Source of the DNA: Bacteroidetes bacterium QH_10_64_19
GTDB lineage: Bacteria > Bacteroidota > Rhodothermia > Rhodothermales > Salinibacteraceae
NCBI GenBank assembly: GCA_003023125.1
Contig: PXSY01000065.1
Coordinates: forward strand, 1 to 6,015
Reading direction: 5' to 3'
Length of the DNA stretch: 6,015 nt
Below, one piece after another: positions 1-4,947 of this stretch. The translations under genes were made by a program, and so were the position numbers. The first letter of the stretch is position 1. Every line of letters begins with the position of its first letter. The notes under the pieces are model-generated. The model worked only from the letters and a program-made list of their open reading frames with translations, was not told the DNA's origin and ran no database searches.

Positions 1-48
1 CAGGAACGTCCCTCCGATCATCAGGAGAGCGGCGAGAATGTCGGTCAT
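1..48 (-). CDS. mrpG: Na+/H+ antiporter subunit G (MrpG/MnhG), N-terminal 16 codons only
   Basis: This is the beginning of the small membrane subunit G of a multisubunit Mrp (Mnh/Sha) cation/proton antiporter. Only 16 residues are visible, MTDILAALLMIGGTFL, a hydrophobic start that fits the first transmembrane helix of MrpG. The main support is position: the ATG at 48-46 overlaps the TGA of mrpF at 47-45 as ATGA, the translational coupling commonly seen between F and G in these operons. The gene leaves the window at the left edge, so the rest of the protein cannot be judged. The identification rests on synteny plus this short hydrophobic start. Confidence 0.75.
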   Translation of the reverse strand, partial: MTDILAALLMIGGTFL

Positions 49-347
49 GGATCCACAAAGGCTTCTCCGGAACGAACACGCTCAATGTATCGGGCTACGG
101 CCACGGTGCCCAGAAAGGCCAGGACCCCCAGTACGAGGGCCACGTCGATAAACGTTTCCTCCTCGGCGAGGACCGCATACGTGGCCAAAAACCCCATCGC
201 GAGGAAGGCCACCAGATCGAGGGCAATCACACGATCGGACAGGTTCGGGCCCCATAGCACACGCAGAAGCCCGGCCACAATGGAAATTCCGAGCACCCCC
301 AGGGACGAATACACAGACCAGAGCAGGGGGCCTTCGAGAGTGCTCAT
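45..347 (-). CDS. mrpF: Na+/H+ antiporter subunit F (MrpF/MnhF)
   Basis: Subunit F is a small integral membrane component of the Mrp antiporter, which exchanges cytoplasmic Na+ for protons and supports pH and sodium homeostasis. The 100-aa product has the usual family length and three hydrophobic segments, at about residues 13-31, 40-61 and 67-86. Two conserved family stretches are visible: GPNLSDRVIALD (33-44) between helices 1 and 2, and a block at 66-87 containing FIDVALVL, LAFLGTVA and ARY. I chose the ATG at 347-345. The frame stays open upstream to 506, but that 53-residue extension contains none of the family's features and would exceed the normal length. No Shine-Dalgarno sequence precedes the start. 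The gene overlaps mrpG by ATGA. No mrpE lies upstream, so mrpF appears to be the first gene of this transcript. In a halophile the complex would be expected to extrude sodium (inference). Confidence 0.93.
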   Translation of the reverse strand: MSTLEGPLLWSVYSSLGVLGISIVAGLLRVLWGPNLSDRVIALDLVAFLAMGFLATYAVLAEEETFIDVALVLGVLAFLGTVAVARYIERVRSGEAFVDP

Positions 348-673
348 TGGCCAGTAGTCGAATATGGTAGAAGAAGGACGCGACCTTAATAAGACCATCC
401 TGTTGCGCAGAAGATGATAAACAGCGAAGCAGAAAGAGTCCAGCAGGCCGCTGCAATCGAACGTGAAAACGTGGTCCCTCCCCCAGAGCGTTTCTCTCCC
501 GACCACAAGAATGGGCGTGGCCCCCTACTCCCCCGAACACCGCTCCCGTATCATCGCCCAAATCTGGAATCCCCCCGAATTTTCATCGTTGCGGAATGAA
601 CGGACGCATCGGACTCATGTACGTGTATTGTCATCTCACAGCGTTTCCCGACCACTCCATACCACCAACACTC
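348..673. other. Divergent intergenic region between mrpF and the amphi-Trp gene
   Basis: These 326 bp lie between the start codons of two divergently oriented genes and should hold both promoters. I looked on both strands for the Bacteroidota housekeeping pattern (TTG near -33, TAnnTTTG near -7) and for a TTGACA/TATAAT pair, and found no convincing match. ACGTG occurs twice at about 460-474, separated by three A residues, as a short direct repeat. A 61-codon open frame on the plus strand (414-599, starting MINSEAERVQQ) turns proline-rich and has no recognisable domain, so I do not call it a gene. No piece of an mrpE gene is visible. Confidence 0.6.
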
Positions 674-961
674 ATGCCCGACGATACTATGTTTGAGTTC
701 GAGCAAGACATGTCCCGCGCAGATGTTGCCACGTATTTGCGCACAGTCGCGGACAAGTTGGACGAGAACGGCGAGATCGACTTCTCGGCCGCCGATCAGT
801 CCACGACGGTTCAGGTTCCGGAGCACGTCGAGTTCGAGATCGATCTTGAACGAGAGTCGAACGATCGTGGCTCCTCGGAAGTCAGCCTTGAATTGGAAGT
901 CGAATGGTACGAGACCCGAGAGGGGGGCATCGCAGGTCCGGGCTCCCCGGAAATTGAATAG
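674..961 (+). CDS. Amphi-Trp domain-containing protein, small and highly acidic
   Basis: The 95-aa product matches the amphi-Trp domain family (TIGR04354), small proteins of unknown function that are frequent in haloarchaea and some bacteria. The N-terminal helix MFEFEQDMSRADVATYLRTV followed by ADKLDENGEIDFS is typical. The domain then continues through alternating polar and hydrophobic residues into a C-terminal strand, LELEVEWYE, carrying the hallmark tryptophan. I count 27 D/E against 6 K/R, consistent with a cytoplasmic protein adapted to high salt. There is no signal peptide, membrane segment or cysteine. The ATG at 674 gives the usual family N-terminus. The frame is open back to 596, but those 26 residues are unlike the family and not acidic. 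An ATG at 689 is a second possible start. No Shine-Dalgarno sequence is present. The gene stands alone, divergent from mrpF, and its biological role is not known. Confidence 0.88.
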   Translation: MPDDTMFEFEQDMSRADVATYLRTVADKLDENGEIDFSAADQSTTVQVPEHVEFEIDLERESNDRGSSEVSLELEVEWYETREGGIAGPGSPEIE

Positions 962-1089
962 TCTCGCCTCCGCCTGAATGAGGGCCCTGTATGTAGTTTG
1001 AGGGCAGTGTGCCTCCCGCCAAGCCGCTGTCACGCTGCTCCCCCTCTATACGACCGTCATTCTCTGTTTCCCAATACGCTCCTTGTACC

Positions 1090-1650
1090 GTGTCTTCGCC
1101 CCTTCTTCGCTCCCTGAGCATCGCCCTCTCGGTTCTGGTTCTCGTCCTCGCCTCCATCACGCCTGCTACGGCTCAGGAGCGGGGCAATGATGAGCCGCGC
1201 GTGAGCCCGAACGCAGCGGTCTCCCAAACCATCGGGACAACCGAGGTGCGCATCACGTATGGTCGGCCCCAGGTCAACGGACGCACCATTTTTGGGGAAC
1301 TGGTAAGCTACGACGAGGTGTGGCGCACCGGCGCCAACGAAGCAACGACCTTTTCGGTCTCCTCAGACGTCACCATTGAGGGCGAGCCTCTCTCTGCCGG
1401 CACCTATTCGCTCTACACCATCCCTGGGGAAGGGACCTGGACCCTCATTTTTAACAATATTGCCGACCAGTGGGGGACCAATTATGACCAGAGTGAAGAC
1501 GCCCTGCGGGTGGAGGTCACACCGGAGTCGGCCCCGTCGCGTGAGATGATGACCTTCTTGTTCGAGGAGGTCACGGATACCTCGGGCACATGTGTGCTCC
1601 ACTGGGCCGAGGTGCGCGCGCCCTTCGAGATCCAGGTGCCCGAGAACTAA
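1090..1650 (+). CDS. DUF2911 family exported protein
   Basis: The product belongs to the DUF2911 family, whose members are mostly exported proteins of Bacteroidota and relatives with no established activity. Counting from the GTG at 1090 it has 186 residues. Residues 1-29 form a signal peptide: a basic start (PLLRS), a hydrophobic core (IALSVLVLVLAS) and a likely cleavage near TPATA-QE. The family domain follows at about 39-184, with VSQTIGTTEVRITYGRP, NGRTIFGELVSYDEVWRTGANEAT, AGTYSLYTIPGE, a WTLIFN strand and DQWGTNYD, then a C-terminal strand ending HWAEVRAPFEI. The GTG at 1090 was preferred because it places the signal peptide at the very N-terminus. A GTG at 1009 would add 27 residues rich in Ser, Pro and Cys ahead of it. 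There is a single cysteine, C168. No catalytic motif is recognisable. The protein probably acts in the periplasm (inference). Confidence 0.9.
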   Translation: MSSPLLRSLSIALSVLVLVLASITPATAQERGNDEPRVSPNAAVSQTIGTTEVRITYGRPQVNGRTIFGELVSYDEVWRTGANEATTFSVSSDVTIEGEPLSAGTYSLYTIPGEGTWTLIFNNIADQWGTNYDQSEDALRVEVTPESAPSREMMTFLFEEVTDTSGTCVLHWAEVRAPFEIQVPEN

Positions 1651-1731
1651 CGTTGCGTTCGGACGGCATCTTGCTCTTGCGGGCAGATCGTCGCCCCGTC
1701 GACATCCTTTTTCCGACCACGGCCCATTGCC

Positions 1732-2082
1732 ATGCCCGACGGTTCTCAGAACGAGATTACCTTCGTCTACGAAGATTCCGACGAGGTCCGCACCCTGACC
1801 GCCACCGGTGCCCACGGCGGCCCGACGCCCGACGGCGCGTCTGTTGTTGCCAACCTCTACGTGGAACGGGCGAGCATTCCGCACCACGTGAGCCACCAGA
1901 TCGACGAGACCGGGCAGGTAAACCTTAGTGAACGGAGCGAGCAGGTCACCCGCGGGGAGCTGACCCGCGAGGTGCAGGCCTCTCTCGTCATGACCCCAGA
2001 GCACGCCATGCAGCTCGGGCAGTGGCTGCAGCGAAACGCCAAGCAGGCCATGGAGAAACGGAACCAGACCTTCGGACAGTAA
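1732..2082 (+). CDS. DUF3467-like small protein
   Basis: This is a 116-aa soluble protein with an ATG start at 1732 and no signal peptide, membrane segment or cysteine. After a polar, acidic N-terminus (residues 1-36) comes a strand-like stretch, ASVVANLYVERASIPHHVSH (37-55), and after a linker a second one, REVQASLVMTPEHAMQLGQW (79-98), ending in an amphipathic helix to about residue 110. The order resembles DUF3467: a strand near 'YANxxxVxxS', then 'R.V.TPEHAKRLL.AL..N'. The match is best in the C-terminal TPEHAMQLGQWLQRNAK part. The family link is by eye and moderate; the middle region is longer and diverged. Members are small proteins of unknown function. The gene starts 81 bp after the DUF2911 gene without a Shine-Dalgarno sequence, so co-transcription is possible but not shown. 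Confidence 0.75.
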   Translation: MPDGSQNEITFVYEDSDEVRTLTATGAHGGPTPDGASVVANLYVERASIPHHVSHQIDETGQVNLSERSEQVTRGELTREVQASLVMTPEHAMQLGQWLQRNAKQAMEKRNQTFGQ

Positions 2083-2274
2083 ATCCTTCGGCCACGCCGG
2101 GCCTCAGTTCTTCGGGACGGCGACTTCTCCAAAACCGTCTAGCTTTCGGTCCGCACTCCAACAGTGTGTGTTGGCCGCGGACGCGCTGCCTTTACGTGCG
2201 CCGACCGCGGTCAGTCGTCTTTCCGAAGGGAGCGCAGTTCCGAGATCCCAGCTCACAGGATTGACATGCGACCC

Positions 2275-2294
2275 AACGTTCAGCGGAAAACGTT
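2275..2294. repeat. Pair of AACGTT palindromes
   Basis: AACGTT occurs at 2275-2280 and again at 2289-2294, giving a start-to-start distance of 14 bp. Each copy is its own reverse complement. The pair lies about 90 bp before the zinc-ribbon start codon and could be a protein-binding site, but two short palindromes can arise by chance. Confidence 0.35.
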
Positions 2295-2355
2295 CGCAGA
2301 GTGACGGATAGGCGCGCCAGGCTCGACTGAGGCCCCGCTCCTGAATCCCTGCCGA

Positions 2356-2373
2356 CGTTTTGATTCGAAAACG
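2356..2373. repeat. Inverted repeat CGTTTT-6-AAAACG just upstream of the zinc-ribbon gene
   Basis: CGTTTT (2356-2361) and its exact complement AAAACG (2368-2373) flank a 6-bp spacer. The right arm ends 10 bp before the ATG at 2384. In DNA it would make a compact operator-like dyad; in RNA, a weak A/U-rich hairpin next to the start codon. GAAAACG, contained in the right arm, also appears at 2286-2292 next to the AACGTT pair, so the motif recurs in this upstream region. Its function is unknown. Confidence 0.45.
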
Positions 2374-2383
2374 ACATCCCCCC

Positions 2384-2656
2384 ATGGAGCGATGTCCGTC
2401 GTGCGGTGCGCACCGCGAGGCCTCCGACGACTATTGTCCGGTCTGCGGGGAGACGCTGACCGAAGTCCAGCTCTCGGAGGCAACCGGAGAGCCCTGGTAT
2501 GAGCGTCCGGGCACGCTCCTGCTGCTCGTCATCGTCTTCTGGCCCGCCGCTCTCTACGGGGTGCATCGGACGGGACAGTGGACCCACCCCTCAAACCGCT
2601 GGGTTCTCGTCGGGTCTGCACTCATGCTCATCGTATGGGGGAGCCTTCTCTTGTGA
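2384..2656 (+). CDS. Small zinc-ribbon membrane protein
   Basis: The 90-aa product begins with a zinc-ribbon module, CPSC at residues 4-7 and CPVC at 18-21, separated by ten residues; these four cysteines are the expected ligands of one structural zinc. A short acidic linker (22-42) follows, then two hydrophobic segments at about 43-60 and 73-90. The protein ends in the second segment, with the last residues LLL. I therefore expect a cytoplasmic ribbon tethered to the inner membrane by a helical hairpin (inference). The ATG at 2384 puts the first cysteine at position 4, as in many such proteins. A TTG at 2360 would add eight basic residues and is less likely. Proteins with this architecture are common and mostly uncharacterised, and no enzyme motif is present. 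The gene lies 301 bp after its upstream neighbour, so it is probably expressed separately. Confidence 0.8.
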   Translation: MERCPSCGAHREASDDYCPVCGETLTEVQLSEATGEPWYERPGTLLLLVIVFWPAALYGVHRTGQWTHPSNRWVLVGSALMLIVWGSLLL

Positions 2657-2674
2657 GTACACCGCAGGGACTCT

Positions 2675-2700
2675 GCATCCACCGTTCCGCACCCGGATGC
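2675..2700. repeat. Inverted repeat GCATCC-14-GGATGC
   Basis: GCATCC at 2675-2680 is mirrored by GGATGC at 2695-2700 around a 14-bp spacer, 18 bp after the zinc-ribbon stop codon. There is no T-run after the right arm, so it is not a standard intrinsic terminator. It could still form a 3'-end hairpin on the zinc-ribbon transcript. Confidence 0.35.
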
Positions 2701-2716
2701 GAGATGTGTGTTTATG

Positions 2717-2738
2717 GAAGGATGAATTTCGCTCCTTC
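2717..2738. repeat. Inverted repeat GAAGGA-10-TCCTTC
   Basis: GAAGGA at 2717-2722 and TCCTTC at 2733-2738 flank a 10-bp A/T-rich spacer. It sits between the zinc-ribbon gene and the transposase remnant. It lacks a downstream T-run, so a terminator role is doubtful. It may belong to the boundary of the degraded insertion sequence, but I could not identify a second end. Confidence 0.3.
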
Positions 2739-2748
2739 ATGGTTGTGA

Positions 2749-3037
2749 CCGTGGCGCCGCGAAAACCTCCTCAAAGACCGGCTCACCGATGAGCAGGATC
2801 CCGACCTGCTGACCCCAGTCAAGAAAACCAATGGGCAAGACGACGCTCTCGGCCGCCGATAAGCTGTTTTCCGAGGCCGTAAGCCGCATCCGGCAGCCCA
2901 TCGAGTCGCTGTTTAACTGGACCGGTGAGAAAACCGGCATCCAACGAGCCTCGAAGGTGCGTTGGTACCAAGGATTGCTGGTTCACGCGTTTGGTCGGCT
3001 CGCTGCGGCCATGCTACTTCTCGCTCTCAACTCCTGA
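2749..3037 (+). pseudogene. DDE transposase, C-terminal remnant with a frameshift
   Basis: This is the tail of an insertion-sequence transposase of the DDE_Tnp_1 (IS4/IS5-like) kind as found in Bacteroidetes. From 2749 one frame reads PWRRENLLKDRL followed by DLLTPVKKT. The frame then shifts by +1 around 2822-2832 and continues as TTLSAADKLFSEAVSRIRQ, PIESLFNWTGEKTGIQRASK and GLLVHAFGRLAAAMLLL, ending with TGA at 3035-3037. The two parts join into one family-like C-terminus, with the LLTPVKK block before the RQPIESLFNW helix; the Glu in PIESLFNW is probably the third acidic catalytic residue (inference). An in-frame TGA at 2746 and the absence of any N-terminal or central domain show the element is truncated as well as frameshifted. 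The intact frame from the ATG at 2831 encodes only 68 residues and cannot be an active transposase. Terminal inverted repeats and a target duplication were not found. I do not assign an exact IS family. Confidence 0.82.
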
Positions 3038-3052
3038 TTTGCGTCGAATATA

Positions 3053-3832
3053 ATGATCCAGATGAGAAAGCTTTCTCTCCTTCTCGTCCTCGCCCTCTTC
3101 CTCACCCCGGACGCCTTCGGCTGGGGACAGGTCGGCCACCGCGCCGTCGGCTACATCGCCCAGCAGCGTCTGAACCCCGAGGCGCAAGAGCGCCTCAGCG
3201 AGCTGCTGGATGGGGAGTCGCTGGCGCAGGCCTCCACCTGGATGGACGAGATCCGATCCGACGACGCCTACGACTACACCAGCACATGGCACTGGGTCAC
3301 CATCCCCGACGGCATGCGCTACGCCGAGACGGACAAGAACCCGGACGGCGACGCGCTGGGCAAGACCCGCGAAATCATCGGCGCCCTGCAGGCTGACACC
3401 CTCTCTGTCGAGCGGGAGCGTGAGTACGTCCGCTTCCTGGTCCACCTAGTGGCCGACCTCCACCAGCCGCTCCACGTGGGCACCGGCGAGGACCGGGGCG
3501 GCAATGAGGTGACGGTCGTCTGGTTTGACGAGCCCTCCGACCTACACCGCGTGTGGGACAGCGGCATGATCGACCAGAAACAGCTCAGCTTCACCGAACT
3601 GGCCCGTTTCTCGACGGAGACGATTGACGACGCGCAGCTTGAGGACTGGGCCGATGCGTCGCCCGAGGCATGGGCCCGCGAGTCGATGGACCTCCGCGAG
3701 CAGGTGTACGACCTCCCGCAAGATCACGAAATCGGCTACGAGTACACGTACGAGAACTTCGGCACCCTGAAGCAGCGCCTCGCGCAGGCCGGTGTGCGGC
3801 TGGCCGATGTGCTCAACGACATCTACGGGTAG
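3053..3832 (+). CDS. Exported S1/P1-type zinc-dependent nuclease
   Basis: The product is a 259-aa member of the S1/P1 nuclease family, trinuclear-zinc enzymes that cleave single-stranded DNA and RNA and may act as 3'-nucleotidases. A signal peptide covers residues 1-23 (basic MRK, core LSLLLVLALFL) and is cut before W24, because the mature N-terminal Trp is itself a zinc ligand. All nine ligands of P1 nuclease can be placed: W24, H29 (WGQVGH), D65 (WMDEIR), H80 (WHWV), H131, D135 and H141 (HLVADLHQPLH), and H165 and D169 (HRVWD). The spacings 15, 4, 6 and 4 equal those I recall for P1. The length is normal for bacterial members. The protein has no cysteine, so it lacks the disulfides of the fungal enzymes. 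ATGs at 3053 and 3062 are both possible starts; the leader sequence works from either. The gene begins 15 bp after the transposase remnant. A role in nucleic-acid scavenging outside the cytoplasm is inferred. Confidence 0.93.
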   Translation: MIQMRKLSLLLVLALFLTPDAFGWGQVGHRAVGYIAQQRLNPEAQERLSELLDGESLAQASTWMDEIRSDDAYDYTSTWHWVTIPDGMRYAETDKNPDGDALGKTREIIGALQADTLSVEREREYVRFLVHLVADLHQPLHVGTGEDRGGNEVTVVWFDEPSDLHRVWDSGMIDQKQLSFTELARFSTETIDDAQLEDWADASPEAWARESMDLREQVYDLPQDHEIGYEYTYENFGTLKQRLAQAGVRLADVLNDIYG

Positions 3833-3937
3833 GCCTCTCCGAAAGCCCCCGGTCGTTGAATCGGTGCAACATCCAGTTTCGACGGTCCTCCCCGCAGTCC
3901 CTTCAAGTGCTTCATGACGACGCCCGATCCGGAGCGC

Positions 3938-3969
3938 GCCGCCGCATTGAAGAGCCGCCGCATTGAGGA
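3938..3969. repeat. Two-copy 16-bp tandem repeat
   Basis: GCCGCCGCATTGAAGA (3938-3953) is followed directly by a second copy (3954-3969) that differs at one position, GAGGA in place of GAAGA. It lies in the noncoding spacer between the nuclease and the hydrolase. It probably arose by replication slippage. No coding frame needs it. Confidence 0.7.
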
Positions 3970-4013
3970 CCGGGCATCGCAGTGAAGAATGACGCGGGCG
4001 GGCAAACAAACAG

Positions 4014-4041
4014 CTTGCTGCCCACATCTTGCTGCCCATTT
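4014..4041. repeat. Two-copy 14-bp tandem repeat
   Basis: CTTGCTGCCCACAT (4014-4027) is followed by CTTGCTGCCCATTT (4028-4041), identical over the first 11 bases and at 12 of 14 overall. It ends 36 bp before the hydrolase start codon, so it is probably in its promoter or 5' leader. It is the second independent tandem duplication in this 245-bp spacer. Confidence 0.65.
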
Positions 4042-4077
4042 ACTGTGGGGCCGAACTGTCCTTCCCCCTTTTCCCAG

Positions 4078-4947
4078 ATGTCCCGGACGCCCTTTCCGCC
4101 CACCGGCACCGACTCCATCGTTACCCCCGACGGCCTCACGCTGCACACCCAGCATTGGACGCCGGACCCCGCCCCCACGGCCATCATCCTGCTGGTCCAC
4201 GGCTACGCCGAACACTGCGGGCGGTACGACCACGTGGCCCAGGCCTTCGTTGACCAAGGGGCTGCGGTGTACGCGTACGACCAGCGCGGATACGGCCGTT
4301 CGGAGGGGCGCCGCGCCTACGTCGATCGGTTCGACCAATATCTGGAGGACCTGTCGCTGGTGGGTCAACACGTACAGGACCGCACCCCGGATGTCCCGGT
4401 CTTCCTCTTCGGGCACAGCATGGGCGGGCTCATCGCGCTGCTATACGCCTTGACCCGATCTCCGTCGCTGCGCGGCCTCCTGCTGAGCGCCCCCGCGATC
4501 GACGTCAATCCCGATCTTGCTCCCCTTCTCCAGAAAATGGCCCACGTACTGGGCCGCTTCGTTCCCACCCTGCCAACGGTGCGGTCGCCCCAGGGCGCGA
4601 TCTCGCGCGACCCGGCGGTCCTCGAAGAAGCCCGGAACGATCCGCTCAACTACCACGGCCGCACCCTGGCGCGGACGGGCGCTGAACTACTGCGGGCCGG
4701 CAACGAGGCGCAGGGTCGACTGCACGAGTTGGAGACGCCGTTTTTGGTGTTTCACGGAACGGCCGACCCGCTTGCCTCGCCGACCTGGAGCAAACGGCTG
4801 TACGAACGGGCCGCGGCCACGGACAAGACGCTGCGGCTCTACGACGGGCTCTACCACGAAACCTTCAACGAGCCCGAGCAGGACCAAGTGCTCGACGATT
4901 TAACCACCTGGCTCGGCGAACGGATGCCTACTGGTCCGGCCTCGTGA
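4078..4947 (+). CDS. Alpha/beta hydrolase, monoacylglycerol lipase/lysophospholipase-like
   Basis: The 289-aa product is an alpha/beta-fold serine hydrolase of the Hydrolase_4 (PF12146) type, related to monoacylglycerol lipases and PldB-like lysophospholipases. It probably hydrolyses an ester bond in a lipid such as a monoacylglycerol; the substrate is inferred from the family. The oxyanion-hole motif HGYAEHCGRY is at 41-50, a DQRGYGRSEG turn at 68-77, and the nucleophile elbow GHSMGG at 112-117 with S114. D230 (HGTADPL) and H260 (YHETFNE) complete the triad. Residues 140-200 would form the lid. There is no signal peptide, so it is probably cytoplasmic. The ATG at 4078 starts just before the domain; a GTG at 3982 would add 32 residues unlike the family. 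No Shine-Dalgarno sequence is visible. The last 20 bp overlap the end of the convergent SIMPL gene. Confidence 0.92.
   Translation: MSRTPFPPTGTDSIVTPDGLTLHTQHWTPDPAPTAIILLVHGYAEHCGRYDHVAQAFVDQGAAVYAYDQRGYGRSEGRRAYVDRFDQYLEDLSLVGQHVQDRTPDVPVFLFGHSMGGLIALLYALTRSPSLRGLLLSAPAIDVNPDLAPLLQKMAHVLGRFVPTLPTVRSPQGAISRDPAVLEEARNDPLNYHGRTLARTGAELLRAGNEAQGRLHELETPFLVFHGTADPLASPTWSKRLYERAAATDKTLRLYDGLYHETFNEPEQDQVLDDLTTWLGERMPTGPAS

Larger units (their letters stand above)
2083..2383. other. Intergenic region upstream of the zinc-ribbon gene
   Basis: These 301 bp separate the DUF3467-like and zinc-ribbon genes. Reading frames here on both strands are short or lack any family resemblance, and I see no tRNA-like fold. 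TTGACA occurs at 2261-2266 with no matching -10 hexamer at the right distance. TAGCTTTC at 2140-2147 is one base from the Bacteroidota -7 box TAnnTTTG but has no TTG at -33. The right third holds the repeated AACGTT and GAAAACG motifs and the perfect inverted repeat listed separately. It probably contains the promoter of the zinc-ribbon gene. Confidence 0.55.

Noticed and set aside
348..506. N-terminal extension of mrpF to an ATG at 506
   Set aside because: The extra 53 residues are unlike MrpF and would make the protein half again its normal size.
414..599. 61-codon plus-strand open frame in the divergent spacer, starting MINSEAERVQQAAA
   Set aside because: The first part looks protein-like, but it turns into proline- and arginine-rich sequence typical of a high-GC chance frame, with no Shine-Dalgarno sequence or known domain.
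551..1033. 160-codon minus-strand open frame opposite the amphi-Trp gene
   Set aside because: It is antisense to a recognisable domain and its own translation has no recognisable features.
1679..1714. GGGC-8-GCCC hairpin after the DUF2911 gene, with a T-run at about 1708-1712
   Set aside because: The four-base-pair stem is weak and the T-run begins about 12 bases after it, so it does not meet intrinsic-terminator form.
1363..2004. Long minus-strand open frame opposite DUF2911 and the DUF3467-like gene
   Set aside because: It spans two well-supported plus-strand genes and the gap between them, and its translation shows no family features.
2261..2290. TTGACA at 2261-2266 as a promoter -35 box
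   Set aside because: No -10-like hexamer or TAnnTTTG box lies at the right spacing, and this consensus is not the usual one in Bacteroidota.
3938..4041. Short repeats as a possible CRISPR array
   Set aside because: There are only two adjacent copies of each unit, with no spacers and unrelated units, and no cas genes are present.
3823..4416. 197-codon minus-strand open frame across the nuclease-hydrolase spacer
   Set aside because: It covers tandem repeats and the antisense of the hydrolase N-terminus; the composition looks like a chance frame in GC-rich DNA.
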